Shown: positions 20,095 to 32,400 of the stretch, one piece after another
How positions within the stretch are numbered: the first letter of the stretch is position 1
How the letters are laid out: each line of letters begins with the position of its first letter
Position numbers and translations under genes: made by a program
Source: Aphrocallistes beatrix
Lineage: Eukaryota; Porifera; Hexactinellida; Sceptrulophora; Aphrocallistidae
Reading direction: 5' to 3'
Assembly (NCBI GenBank): GCA_963281255.1
Contig: OY725489.1
Span: forward strand, 1,178,001 to 1,242,000
DNA: 64,000 nt
Notes under the pieces: generated by a model
Told to the model about the DNA's origin: nothing
The model's database searches: none
The model's input: the letters and a program-made list of their open reading frames with translations, nothing else

Positions 20095-21246
20095 CTAATT
20101 ACAGTTAGGATCATAATAACTATATTCATATTCATTTCCAGCTTCTTCATTGTTGCTCTCTGTGAGGAGCGAATTGGACAGATAAGCGTCTTTCATGCTC
20201 TGTCTCTGTTTCGGTTTCTTCTTTTGAATTTTGTAATAGTAACACGCGATGACGTAGATCTGTACTGTGAACAGTCCTGCGTGGAATATCACGTTCAACC
20301 AGCTGGACGCTGACTTCGTGAGGACGTAGGTTCTTGCGGAGTAGGATTCAGGCGCTGAGAATTGTACTTTGAATGTGCTTACAATCCAGCAATGATTCAT
20401 GGCGAATGTCTCCACGACCGTATACCCAGAGAATGTCATATCTCTAAAAATGTAGATCTGGAAAAGTAGCACTAGTGCGATTGTGACGATGATGTATTGC
20501 TTGAACAGCCATCTCCTATACTCCATGAAGCACGAGTTGTTCCTGTAGCCGTATTGGAGAGCTGTATTCGCCTTCTTCACTAGAGACAGGAACTTCACTC
20601 CCTGCAGTGTTGCAGCAGTTAGGATGGCCTGGCTTACAACAACGGTTAGGAGTACCTTGAAGATGCTCATGATCGGGATGCAGCTGACAGTGACTACCAC
20701 CACTGGTGCTATGCCCCCCAATACCGAGTATATAACTAACTTTTTCCGCTCGACCAACTTATTCATCGCTTTACTAATGTGTGAAAGGAAGATGAGCGAA
20801 ATCCATAGTCCATACACGAATAAGCCATTCTGAAGGCTTCGCATGAGTCTAAATGCGATTACTGGAATCGTGAAATCGTACTCATGCGCCAAAAACGTCC
20901 CGTTGACCAGAACACAGTCGTTTGAATATTTTTGGACTGGGGCCTCTGAGATGTGATCATTGTTGACACTCAGAATTGTCTCGCCGTTATACAGCAGCAA
21001 GTAGAGCAGCTCTATCACGAGCAGTAAGAGGAGCAGAGTCAGTCTCAGCTGTTTCTCGATGTACTTCCATTGACACGTCTCATACCCGTACTGCTCTCCC
21101 AGGTGTCGGATGAGTCTTCTCTTCTTCGCCACTTTAGCTAACTTCCTGATCGTGAAGCCGAGTCCTACCAGCACAAAGCAATTGTTCAGAATGCTCATGG
21201 CCAGATTCAGGTAGAACACTGCTGACAAATACAATTCAATCGTCAT
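20095..21246 (-). CDS. Seven-helix membrane protein, lineage family
   Basis: A single-exon protein of 383 aa. Helices fall at roughly residues 5-30, 67-90, 130-157, 166-190, 192-215, 249-272 and 318-343. The loop after helix 1 is strongly basic (AKKRRLIRH). The loop after helix 2 has NDCVLVNGT, a Cys next to an N-glycosylation site. ISLIFLSHISKAM follows helix 3, CIPIMSIFKVLL spans helices 4-5, and MNHCWIVSTFKVQF precedes helix 7. The tail is charged and Tyr-rich. It belongs with the three plus-strand relatives upstream but has higher GC at third codon positions, and it lies head to head with DYNLRB, 386 bp apart. Function unknown; receptor-like by layout. Confidence 0.78.
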   Translation of the reverse strand: MTIELYLSAVFYLNLAMSILNNCFVLVGLGFTIRKLAKVAKKRRLIRHLGEQYGYETCQWKYIEKQLRLTLLLLLLVIELLYLLLYNGETILSVNNDHISEAPVQKYSNDCVLVNGTFLAHEYDFTIPVIAFRLMRSLQNGLFVYGLWISLIFLSHISKAMNKLVERKKLVIYSVLGGIAPVVVVTVSCIPIMSIFKVLLTVVVSQAILTAATLQGVKFLSLVKKANTALQYGYRNNSCFMEYRRWLFKQYIIVTIALVLLFQIYIFRDMTFSGYTVVETFAMNHCWIVSTFKVQFSAPESYSARTYVLTKSASSWLNVIFHAGLFTVQIYVIACYYYKIQKKKPKQRQSMKDAYLSNSLLTESNNEEAGNEYEYSYYDPNCN

Positions 21247-21631
21247 GTTGATTTTTTTAATTTTCTTCTGTAATTCTTCTATTTATACTGAATTGAGTTG
21301 TGATGTATGCAATGTTAGTTAAATCAGTTTAGTTGTGATGATAACTGCTGAGTGTAATACTAGTATATACAAGTAGAAAAGTAAATTATGTTATTTACAT
21401 TACATTTAAGATCCATTTAAGATGCATTACATTACATTTAAGATGCAAATATACAGATTTACTCTGATTTACCTTTTGTAAGCAGGAAATTTTAGTTTGA
21501 AATTTTATCATATTGAAACAATTGCTTAGTATTATCCAATACTATTTCCCTTTGGAAAGTACAACTAAACATATCTTAATCATGCACAAGGTTAGCAAAT
21601 AGATTAACTAATATTTGGAATCAGTTCTATC
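21247..21631. promoter_or_regulatory. Shared divergent upstream region
   Basis: This 385-bp gap separates the starts of a minus-strand membrane-protein gene and plus-strand DYNLRB, so it should hold both promoters. An imperfect direct repeat TTACATTTAAGAT(GC/CC)AT lies near 21400-21445. No TATA box is convincing. Confidence 0.4.
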
Positions 21632-21925
21632 ATGAGCGAGGTAGAAGAAACAATGCGGCGCATACAGTCACACCCAGGAGTGATAGGGGTCATCATCGTG
21701 AATGCAGAAGGTATCCCGATCCGTACGACGATGGACAACTCGGCCACCACTCAGTACGCCGCGCTTATCCAGCAGCTCAGCTCGAAGGCAAAGAGCGCCG
21801 TGAGAGACATAGACCCACAGAATGACCTCTGTTTCCTCCGCATCCGCACGCTGAAGCACGAGATCATGATAGCTCCGGACAAGGAGTACCTCCTCATTGT
21901 CGTTCAGAATCCTTCGGAAACTTAG
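21632..21925 (+). CDS. DYNLRB: Dynein light chain roadblock
   Basis: A 97-residue protein, the usual length for DYNLRB1/2. The whole protein is one roadblock/LC7 domain: it starts [17 protein letters not shown] and contains [15 protein letters not shown], the QQLSSKAK helix, [15 protein letters not shown] and LIVVQNP, all highly conserved in the family. It works as a homodimer on the dynein intermediate chain in cytoplasmic and ciliary dynein complexes. It has a single exon and GC-rich codons typical of well-expressed genes. The call is secure; which of the two vertebrate paralogues it corresponds to is not meaningful here. Confidence 0.97.
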   Translation: MSEVEETMRRIQSHPGVIGVIIVNAEGIPIRTTMDNSATTQYAALIQQLSSKAKSAVRDIDPQNDLCFLRIRTLKHEIMIAPDKEYLLIVVQNPSET

Positions 21926-22657
21926 CAGTCTCCACTACCACAATAACTATCCTCATATTCCTGTATTCACTCGTTAATACTACTGACTGCGTTTTGATCA
22001 ATACTCGTGATATGTAATATTATCACAGCAATTATGTTGAGTTATTTACTTAGCTCTGGTGATATTAACTAATATTTTCATGCAGGATGCATCACACGTT
22101 TAGACAGGTATTTTCTCCCTCAGGTTATCCAATATCGTGTCATCTCTCATGACTTAATATTCATTTGGATTTATGAAATCCTGAAATAGATTAGGCGGGG
22201 TTTATTAATAATATCTAACTTTGCATCACCTAGAAAACCTAACAAATTTGTTCTGAAAATTGTAAACACTGAAATCCTCTTCTCACTACCACGAACTGCA
22301 GAATCTTCTCGATTTGAGTTCATAATTTTGGCCCAAAGGTTATTTTATCAAATTCATTTCCCGTGAAATATCGTTCGACAGTTAGTCCCTTTAGAGATAA
22401 TGAGTCCGACATTGATATAGAATATAGCCCCCCCGGTCCGGATATGTTTTTCTCCTGACTCGATATCTCAGCATCCCTGGTTCACTTGCCTGTAGAGACG
22501 TGTGTACCCTCCATCATGCAGCGTGTTCAATCTTTTGCATTAATTAAGCTATGCACTGATATTCCTTGAACTTTTGAACTTATTCCTTATTCCCTACAAG
22601 GTATTAGTCTTTTATGTAGCATCAACGTTTTCTAAATCTTCACATCACTAAGCACCA
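21926..22657. other. Intergenic between DYNLRB and Dicer
   Basis: Holds the 3' end of DYNLRB and the presumed Dicer promoter and 5' UTR. No coding frame or repeat is recognised. Confidence 0.5.
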
Positions 22658-23489
22658 ATGGCTTCTGGCCGCTCACCTCAGAGCTACCAATCTAGAGAGA
22701 TGCAATCTTATCCCGACAGAGATTCCGAAGCGACAGAATCCCCCTCCAGGGTACCAAGACCCTATCAAGAAGAACTCCTCCAAATAGCTCTCAAGGAGAA
22801 CACCATTATCGCGTTAGGTACCCATAACAATTCAGTATTTTCAAAACATTTCTATCATTGGTTGACTTGTTACAGAAGATCACGAATCTCTCTGATACGG
22901 ATACGTTTATATGTTACAGTTAAAACGTCAAATCTTATTATGGAAAATACCTGAAAAATTTCAGTTATATAATACCTGAAAATTTTCCATCAGTTATTAT
23001 GCAGAATACCTGAAATCTTTTTGTATTTTACATAACTTATTTGACGTTTTAATTGTAGCATATATACTTTTATTCTAAATCGATATACAGTCAGGTTCGC
23101 TTATTATGAACCCGCTTATTATGAACATTTGTTTATTATGAACTAACTCTCTGGTCCCAATTCAACAGGTTCCATAGGATTTGTATTAGGTCGAGTTCGC
23201 TTAATATGAAGTCTCTATTATGAACAGATTTTTGGTCCCCTGGTGGTTCATAATAAGCGACCCTGACTGTAGTTACCGATTTTGATTTTTCATATCATTT
23301 CTTAGGGAATTTAACCTAGATTTCTCGATATATTTTAGAGGTAATAGTTACTCACACAACCTGTTTATCTCCCACTAGGCACTGGCTGTGGTAAGACGCA
23401 CATTGCCTGTATGCTCATCAACGAAATGGCGCGCGATTGGAGTTCAGCAAGAACGAAAGGGCTGAAAGTGTTGTTCTTGGCACCAACAG
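22658..23489 (+). CDS. DICER1: Dicer exons 1-2: N-terminus and Walker A
   Basis: Exon 1 starts [11 protein letters not shown] and ends at IIALG; exon 2 completes the nucleotide-binding loop as [13 protein letters not shown] and ends LKVLFLAPT. The 561-bp intron 1 carries a 182-bp pogo-like MITE. The splice phases (G|GC and ACA G|AT) fit exon 3. Confidence 0.9.
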
Positions 23490-26400
23490 GTCAGCGTTTC
23501 AATTTTATTTTTCGTTAACACACAACAAATATACTCCTAGCTAGTATTTCAATATATGAACGTACACCTATCTCTACCTAGTAATGCTCTATGCATTATA
23601 GAAGAATAATGAGCAGGATGATCACTGGAGCTAGGAGGACAGCTGCCAATATGATCTGTGTCTTGTAGTACCGCCACAAGATGAACTTGAAACTCTTGAA
23701 AGGGGAGGTGAACCAAGCGAATGAGGTGGCTGGCCTATTCGGCTTGTCCAGGTGTGGGTTTGCATTTGGTTCGTCCCGCCCCTCTCCCGCTGGTCTCTCC
23801 GCTGCCTCTTCCGCTGTCAGCAGTTCAATCTCCATTTCTACCTTTCCAGTTATGGTCGGGTTATTTCCGTCTGGGTTTTTAATGACAGGCCACCAGCCAC
23901 GCATCCGCTTCCTCTTGAACAGGTTGTGTGCGTCCAGGAAGTCCTCCATCTGCTGCAGACTGCACCGGCTGGATGAAGAAGCGGGTCTGAAGAACTGAGT
24001 CAGTTTGAATTCAGCAGTGCCGATGAAATCCTCTGGGAGGAAGATGTCATTGTCCCACACCTGCACTACCAGCTCAGGTTCCAAATGCGTCTCCGTGGCG
24101 TCAATCTTCCAGAAGTGCTCCTTCTCCTGCACAACGATCTCCTGGTCTATTGGCAGGTACTTGAAGGGGAACACCAATCTCCAGTTGAACATTCCCTCTC
24201 CGTCCATGCTCCGATAATGGACGTCAGTCGATTTGCTCTTATTCTGTCCACGCAGGAATGCCTTGACGTAGATGTCCACTGCTCCCTCATCCTGGTAGAT
24301 AGGATTGTCTTGCAGCTCCACTCCTTTGGCATTCCACACCACAATCCTCAGCACCATGTCTTCAGGCTCTCTGACAGAGATGTCAACTGGTTTGGGAAGA
24401 AGACCATCCGATTTGGGGAAAATATCCACGAACATTTGTAGATACCCCTGAGGTATATCTCCTTGTATGGGATTGATGAGCTTACGTTCCTCGATGTGGT
24501 CTGGAACGTGATCAAACAAGTTTAGAAGATAGAGAGCCAATCTCTGCTTCTTACCACCTAGCTGTCTCATGAGTACCTTGCGTGCTGTGTCATCTCTGAT
24601 CTTAGGCAGTACTCCATCAGGTTCGAAATCATCCGTCAGAGTGAACTTCTGTCTACACACTTCAACTTCCGTATTTCCCCTCCACACTGCCTTGCCATAC
24701 TGCTTCGCCTTCAAGTACCTGTCCAACAGGTCTGAGGGCTGCAGTTGGTGCCTCCATTTGCAAGGGCCTGAGATGAAATAGTGCTTCGGAATGCCACAGG
24801 TGGCTTGGAAACTGGTTAGAAACCTGTTCTCAATGTCTACGCTGGTGTAGCCTATCAGGTCATCCGCTGAGGTAGCATCATGGTCCATCATGATGACTCT
24901 CATCTCGTGCTCTCTCGGCAGCTGCGATTCAAACTCGAACATTTTCCCGAACGTAGGATTGAGGTTGTTGGGTGTGTAGTTAGCCTTGTCATTCACTACC
25001 TCCTTGTCCCCTAGCACGATCTTGATGTAAGGATCCGACTTTCCGAACGGATCTTGTGGGGTTAATTGCTTTCCTTTTATAACATACACCCTCACGGTCA
25101 CCTCGTGTACGCCGTGCTCTGGAATGTCTTTGAACAAGAGCGGAATTGTTTGTGAGTTTGCCTCAGGGAGAGGATACACTTTAACGTCTCCTTTGAATAG
25201 TCCCATCGTTTCTAACTTCCTTTTAGCAGCTTTTCCACGTGTCAGTTTGAAGTCTTTAGTTCGATCTCCGAAATTTTCAAACGACTTTTCAATCTCTCTC
25301 TTGAAATACTCCATCGGCTCGTAGCCCTTGTCTACGAACCCAGAGGACTTATGCTCATCTCCGATACTCGCGTAGTATCTGCTCCACCAGTCGAAATCTG
25401 AATAGTCCAGATCTAGGTCGGCGGTGTCGATAGTTCCGGTGTCGAACTGGACGGTGAGGTGACTCAGAGCGTTGACTATCTTGGTTTGGGGACTCGGGGG
25501 TTCCTGAAGTTCTAATACTAACACCTCTCCTCTCCTCTCCTTCAAGTTGGGAAGGAGAGTTTCCGCCTGAGCAGAGCCTGGTGTGTGCACGAGGAATGGC
25601 TTCAACGAGGTGACCGTGTGTACTCCGACGATGGGGGTGCGGCCGAATAGCCTCTTGTCTAGAACTTGTATCTGCAGCGGGGGCATGTACACTGCTTCTT
25701 TAGGCAGGTCACATTCTATGTGTAAGCTTGGATGCGGAAAATTCGGATTAATAGATGCGTTTTTTATCGGTTCGCACTCAGCTTTCTCATCACCACAGGT
25801 TATCCTGACGAAAGGGTTATCTATAGAGGTTAACTGAAATCTCTTCATGTCCCTCACTCCCCATAGTAGAGCTTCTATCCGCATTTTATGTGTCTCGGGA
25901 CGTATCGACACAGGGACCTGATGATAAATGTCATCTGGAGAAAGCTGGAGTGGTTCAACTTTACTCAAATTCTGGCCATCAGGGTCTAGGAGAATAAGTT
26001 CAAACGAGGCTAGAAGCTCTCCCGCATCCAACCCTCCATGTGTGATGTCATACCATCTCAGCTTGGGTGGTGGTCCATCGACAACCAGTCTCACCTCCGG
26101 CTGTATCACCGTCTGCCCGAGAGGCTCAGTGACTAGCATCAGATCTTTGTCGATGAAGTCAATTACTATGATTGGAGGTGCGTTTTTGGTGAGTTCTGGT
26201 TCCCCGGAGAGAATGACGTCATTGAATGTCAGGGTCTGGTTCCAGGTTGGACATAATGTCTTGTTAATCGTGTGAGTTTTCTGACTCGAGTTTACGAAAG
26301 AGACGACTGCGTACGGATCAGAGAGTCCGTTCTTATCTCCTGATAGGAGTGTGCGTGCTTGGTAGATGTAAGCTCGCAGCATCCATTTGTACTCCGTGTC

Positions 26401-29400
26401 AAAGTTCATGAACACTCGGGGGGATTCGCGATGAGCTTTCTGCTTTCTGCTTGTTGTCTTTTCCTTTTTACTTTTGGGTGAATCTAGAGTAGATTCCTCA
26501 CTGGAGATGTTAAAAAGACTAGAAGAGTTTTTTTCTGTGGCTATCATTCTCTTCAGCCATCTCCTCCGTCGGAAGAAGTGTGTTATCTGCTTGACCCGGT
26601 AGAATGGTCCGCTGATCGTAGTAGCGTACTCCCACTGCTCATCTTCACTGATAGTCTGCGGCGGCTCTGTCTCAGATCTCACTCTCACTCGCACAATCTT
26701 CCTTCTCCTGACTACGGAATCCTCTCGCTCTATCGGATGGAATGCTTCTCTTAAATCAGCATTGTTACCATACTCCCATCCCTCCTCGTCTACTGCTCTA
26801 TTCGTATCAACAGTCCAGCTATCTTCCTTCCACTCCCAACCCTTGGTGCACTTTATGCTATTAGGATCAGAATTCTTATACCCGTCTTCATCTTCCCAAG
26901 TTAATTTAGCCTCACCCCAATCTTGGTCCTCATCATCTTTAGTTTTCACTTCGAATGTCTCTTCCATTATTTCTTTCATTTTGAACTCAGGATCGTACTC
27001 AGCATCTTCTGCTGAAGATTTGAACCATTCTCCGTCCCATCTCCATCCTTGAGGCAGTTGAAATGAGTCTTTCGGGAGACTGAAAGTGCCGGTACTATCC
27101 GACCATGCTGGTACCAATCCGAACATATTAGTGCCCCATGAAATCCCTTGTGTCAACTGGTTCTCGTAGGTTTCTGCGAAAGTCATCACAGTTCCCCCTG
27201 GAATGCATTCTTCCATATTACCTGTGTTCCTCTCTCTCCCCATCCACGCCACCAGCCTCACCTGTGCTCCTGTGTCCGCTCTCTCTTCTATTTCGACGTT
27301 TCTCGGCGGTTCTCTTAGAAACCGCGTGTGTATCTTTCCGCAATAAGTTCCCTTTGCTAGTGGGTTCTTGGAGAAGAAAATTTCATGAGCTGGGATTCGA
27401 GTTACTGCCACGCGGTCAGTCCCATGAATCATCCAAATAATCACGTCTGGGATTGAAATCTGGCTTTCCACAGTCAGGCATTTGATCCTGTTGAGGATCC
27501 CTTCACAACTCTGTAGGATGTAGTCCGTCTTAGTCAAATCCTCTCTAATCTTAACCAGCTCGTCGAGTAGGGACACTCTTTCCCCCTCGCGGATATTCCG
27601 CCAGTGGATATCTAACTCAGTGTGGGCATCTCTTGGCATTAGAGGCAAGGGCTCGTTCAACATACTGGACAAGTTATCGAACATGTTAGTGATTGCTTGT
27701 AGTATATCAGTCGTATCAACATCGCTCTTATCCATTTCTTTCACACTCTCTATCTCTTTATCGAACAGCTCTGCGATGTGTGTTAGAATATTCAGGCACT
27801 CAATCCTGTATGTATTGTTCTCCCAGTAGCAAGGTATCACGCAGCAGGGTTTCTTGTTCCTCCACGGGAGGAAGTAGAGGTGTTTGTCCTCGGACACAGG
27901 CTTGGTTGGCTGGGTGGTGCTAGGAGCAGGTATCGCATTCGGGTCTTCTCTGTACCCATAACTCCCGATGCTGACTTCAAATGAAACTTGTTGTGTGTGC
28001 TGTGCAAGCTGTGTTGCGTGGAAGAAAGCGACATAGACTCGATGCTTGTGTCTTTTCAGACTTTTCGCTAACGTTTTCGGCATTGAAAAGTGAGAATTCT
28101 GTGTATTCTTTGGGTATTGGCCGAGTTCCGTGCTCAATTGCATCAATAGTCTACCTCTGTAAGCTACGCCCTCATACATGCCCTCATTCAGATGTTCGTA
28201 CTCTGACCCTATGTGCTTGAACTCCCGTGTAGAGCCGTAGAAGTTGACCCATGCGGGTCCAAACATGGGTAGAAACCCCTTATCACCTTCAGGGATGGAC
28301 AGGTTAGAGAGGTAGAGGAACGCTGTGCCGATAATATCGTCTTGGGTGGCTTTATCCTTGTCATACAGTTGTATTTTTATTCTCTCACTCATAGATGGGA
28401 ACCGTGTACCTAAGTTGAGTGTTTCATTCCATTCAGGGTTGCATGTGACCCATCGTACCCCTGTACTCACCGTGTGTCCCGCATAGCTCACAGAGACATA
28501 CGGGTCCACTAGGTTCTTCGCATCTGTTGATTTCAGACGAAACGTTTTCTTCACTGTTTCCAAGTAGACTGGGTCCATTTGCGGAATGTCTTCGGCTCTA
28601 TAGATGCGGAGTTTAAAGGTGGCAGGTTGTAGGTTGACCCCTGCAGGACGCAGCAGGTTTCCCTCTATATCGTCGATGTGAGAAGTAGAAGGGTCATAAG
28701 GGGGCAGTGCGGTTGCATTGTCTCCAGGTCCAACCACCTGGAAGCTCATCTTGAGAAAGCCCTTAGGTCCTGATCCAGTGTCCTTATTGCTGGTCAGTAA
28801 GATCCATTTCTGTAGGAATCCGTGTTCTGGCTCATCGTAGATAGCGCCTACATCCATCTGGAAGCTGCCTATCAGATTCTCCATCATCACATACTTGCTG
28901 TTAACCACCTTTATCATTACCATCGTGTTGAATAGCTCCGCTGGTTTGGCGCTGATGTGGAATATCAGGATCTCGTCCCACACAGGGTTTGTACTGCTGT
29001 CAACACTCGACGTGCTTTTGGTCTGACTCCCAATATTAACCGCGCAGGAGGGATTAATGTTGCCTCCGCCACCTGCTAGTCTACGCGCCTCTATGCAGTG
29101 CACCTGTACTTGGAACTCAAGTGTTTCATTCGGGAGTCTCTTTCTAGCTTGACTACGTTTGAATTTCTCCGCTCTCGCCTCTGCAGATTTATTGCTATCC
29201 AGTCCTTTCAGGCCTGCAACATCGTCTCCTTCATTCTCATTATCAATAATGTCCCATTCTCCCTCCACATCTCCATCTCCTGTCCCCTCTTCTGCTCCTC
29301 CAGACATACCTACGGACTCCCGCTTAGTGCCACTGTGCTTTTTCCCTTTAGCCGTGTAGTGCACTATCAGGTTTACAATTCCTTGTGTTGGATGGCCTGA

Positions 29401-32400
29401 TCTGTCGAGGAGGCTTTGAGCTGGGATCGCTTGTGTGCCTGAGGCCACAGCTGTCCGTATTGGTATGGAGGCCTTCCCCATCAATTTGTCCCTCTCAAAC
29501 GTGTTTTCATCTTTAATTTCCAATTCGATTGTTTCGCTCCCATCTAAGGGCGAATTCAACTCAAACTCCAGGACTTGGTTCCATACAGGATTCAAATTCT
29601 TTTCAACAGTGCGTGTCTTTGAAGATTTGGTCTCGAACTTCACGATACAGTAAGGATCGCTCTTCTTTGTCCATTCTTGATTTTTTAGTCCAGACGCACT
29701 CTTAACTTCAACTCGCAACATTCTAAACTAAATAAGTGTTGGAATAGTTAACATAGTTTTAGCGGCTTTCATCGATTTAGAACTCCGAATACTGAATATT
29801 TAATAGAAATATTGCAACATTTCGTGATTGAATGGATTCCCATTCTTTTGATATGACACAATCGTAAAATGGAGAATTATCATCATTTTTGGTTCATTGA
29901 ATATATTAAAATTTCTTAATCATTATACATAAGGAGTTCATAAATAATTTAAACTCATTATTAATCTATCTCCTATTATTTGAGTTTTCCCTTGCACATA
30001 CTCGACTGTCACTTATCCTCACAACTATACGTAACATGCCTATTCCTATTATGAAGAGACCAGATCAACTATCGTATTAGCTAAAGCTAATCTTCCCAGA
30101 AAATTCATTTTATTGCTGTTGCAGTATCCGCCTAACTGATAAATGATATCTCTAGGTGCGAGTGTTGAATTTCCTTAATTTGTTAATTAAAATATTTTGA
30201 TTACTGATAATTCCCTGAAAATAATTTCAATAATATTCAAGGTGACCGTAGTGTTTGCCTTACTTATTAAAGCAGATGTTTGTAAATATAAATATCCTAC
30301 CTATGTGTATATGATCAGCAGTATGTACATAATTGCCTATTCTAAATGAGGTCATTGCAAGATATTACTGTTTTACCTCGTGTGTCTAACTGACATTCAG
30401 TGCATTATCATGAAGCAGTCACTCACTATTCAGTAAGATACCATAAGAGTCTGTCATGATTGGCAGCCACTCAGCTCAATTCTTAATACAGCTTAATTCC
30501 TAGATGCGCTTGTGCGACAGCAGACTAATGTGATAACTGACTCTACACGATTACGAGTGAACTACTACATGGGAGGTAGTGGGGTGTCTGAGTGGAAATG
30601 TGCAGATTGGGAACGAGAGTTGCGCACACTGGACGTTATGGTCATGGTAGCGCAGACCGCACTAAACGCCATTAATAGTGGAGTGCTCCCAGTTTCATGC
30701 ATCGGACTGCTGATATTCGACGAGTGTCACCATGCCAGGAAGAACCACCCGTACAGAGGCATCATGCGGACGCTGGAGACTAATTCTGCAAAGTTGAACT
30801 GCAACTTCCCTAAGATACTTGGCCTCAGCGCATCCATCGTTACCAAGTAAGCGCTGCCTTTACCTATATATACGTTTATATACATATTCACTCACTCTCT
30901 TACCTATCTACATTAAATAATTTATATATGATTTCGTATAATGTACCATCCTACTCTGAATCCCTTGAAATATCTTCGTTGATTCTACTAATATTTTGAT
31001 TGTGTGCTTTTACTATTCAGATAAATGAGCATTAGCAAGTTTAAATAAAACACCCAAGGGAATATCTGCAGTGTTTGTACTCCCATCTTGAGTTTGGAAA
31101 TCTCGAGAATAATAGTAAATCATAAGAAACATCGTTAAAATGTACCCACAGTCCACTCCACTGTTATGTGTGTGTGCAATTGACTCCATTCATGAACTCT
31201 GACCACTCCCTGGGTAAGGCAGGACACGAGTGTTATACTGAGCCAATGAATTTTTTTAAAATGGTGATATTTTATTTTTCCATTAATCATAATTTTTATC
31301 CCCAATTATGTACTAGAAATCTAAAGAATTTGGATAAAGTCGAAAATGAAATATTGGAGCTAGAGCACATCCTCCATTCAAGAGCAATCACTACCACTGA
31401 CACGAAGGGAATGTCTGTACACGTGACTAATCCCAGCGAAACAAATGTTTATTTTGATGAATTCGACATTGATAAGTTCAAATTAGCTCTCCAAAAAGTG
31501 AATGAGATGAAGTCATTTCTGGAGGTATTTCTACACAAAGATCAACTCAATCCTGGCAGAGAATTTTCTGCTAAAAATGCTGTCGAAGCATGCAAAAGCT
31601 GCATTACTGACTGCACGTATGCTCTGGGAGAGCTGGGAGTGGAGGCAGCCACCAGATGCATAGACCTGTGCGTTGAAGGTCTGGAGAAGTATCGGGTTAA
31701 TTACCTAGCATCCCAGAAGTCCTATTTAGCTAGATTCTCCAATCTCAACGAGCTGGAAACCCATTTCTTCTGTAATACTATTTCAGTGTTGAAGAAGTTT
31801 AAGTATGATCTGAAAAGATTCGACAGTAGGTAAGTGATTTCGTAATACTAAACTGATCCTGATTCAGATGAGAGAAAATGAAAATACAACTACATCATTT
31901 TAATTCATATTTTTAGTGACGATAAGTACAGTCCTAAAGTGAAGCAGCTATGTGTAACAATTAACAACTTTATCAAAAGCAAAATCTCTAGCTCGATAGA
32001 ATATTCCAAAAGTCCCAGTCCCATGTGCGGTATCGTCTTCACTTATAGGAGAATTGCCGCTGTGTTGTTGGAGTGGATTTTTAACGAAAAGAGGAGTGAA
32101 GTAGCGCCATCTGGTGTGAAATGTGGTCATGTGGTGGGACATGGAGGTAATTGTGCCACTTCGATTGGAGAGATGGACATAAATGAACAGGAACATGTGG
32201 GTATCTATTACGAGTTTTAATATATCTATTAGTTTACTAACAGAAGTGCCCCTAAACAACCTGAGTATACCCGGATACGCTCACTTGTTTGAAGTTGTTT
32301 CATATTGTCATTTCAGTTTATTTGCCCCGTGTTTGTTATTTTTTTAGGTGTTGGCCGCACTCTGATAATCTCTAATAAATTATATTCGTACATAAATGTT

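Noticed and set aside
20089-20313. Plus-strand 74-aa frame with hydrophobic start
   Set aside because: It is the antisense of the C-terminus of the seven-helix gene at 20095-21246.
31168-31316. Upstream part of the open frame before Dicer exon 4
   Set aside because: The homologous sequence starts after a TACTAG acceptor at 31316, and exon 3 joins it in frame there; the upstream in-frame residues are intron.
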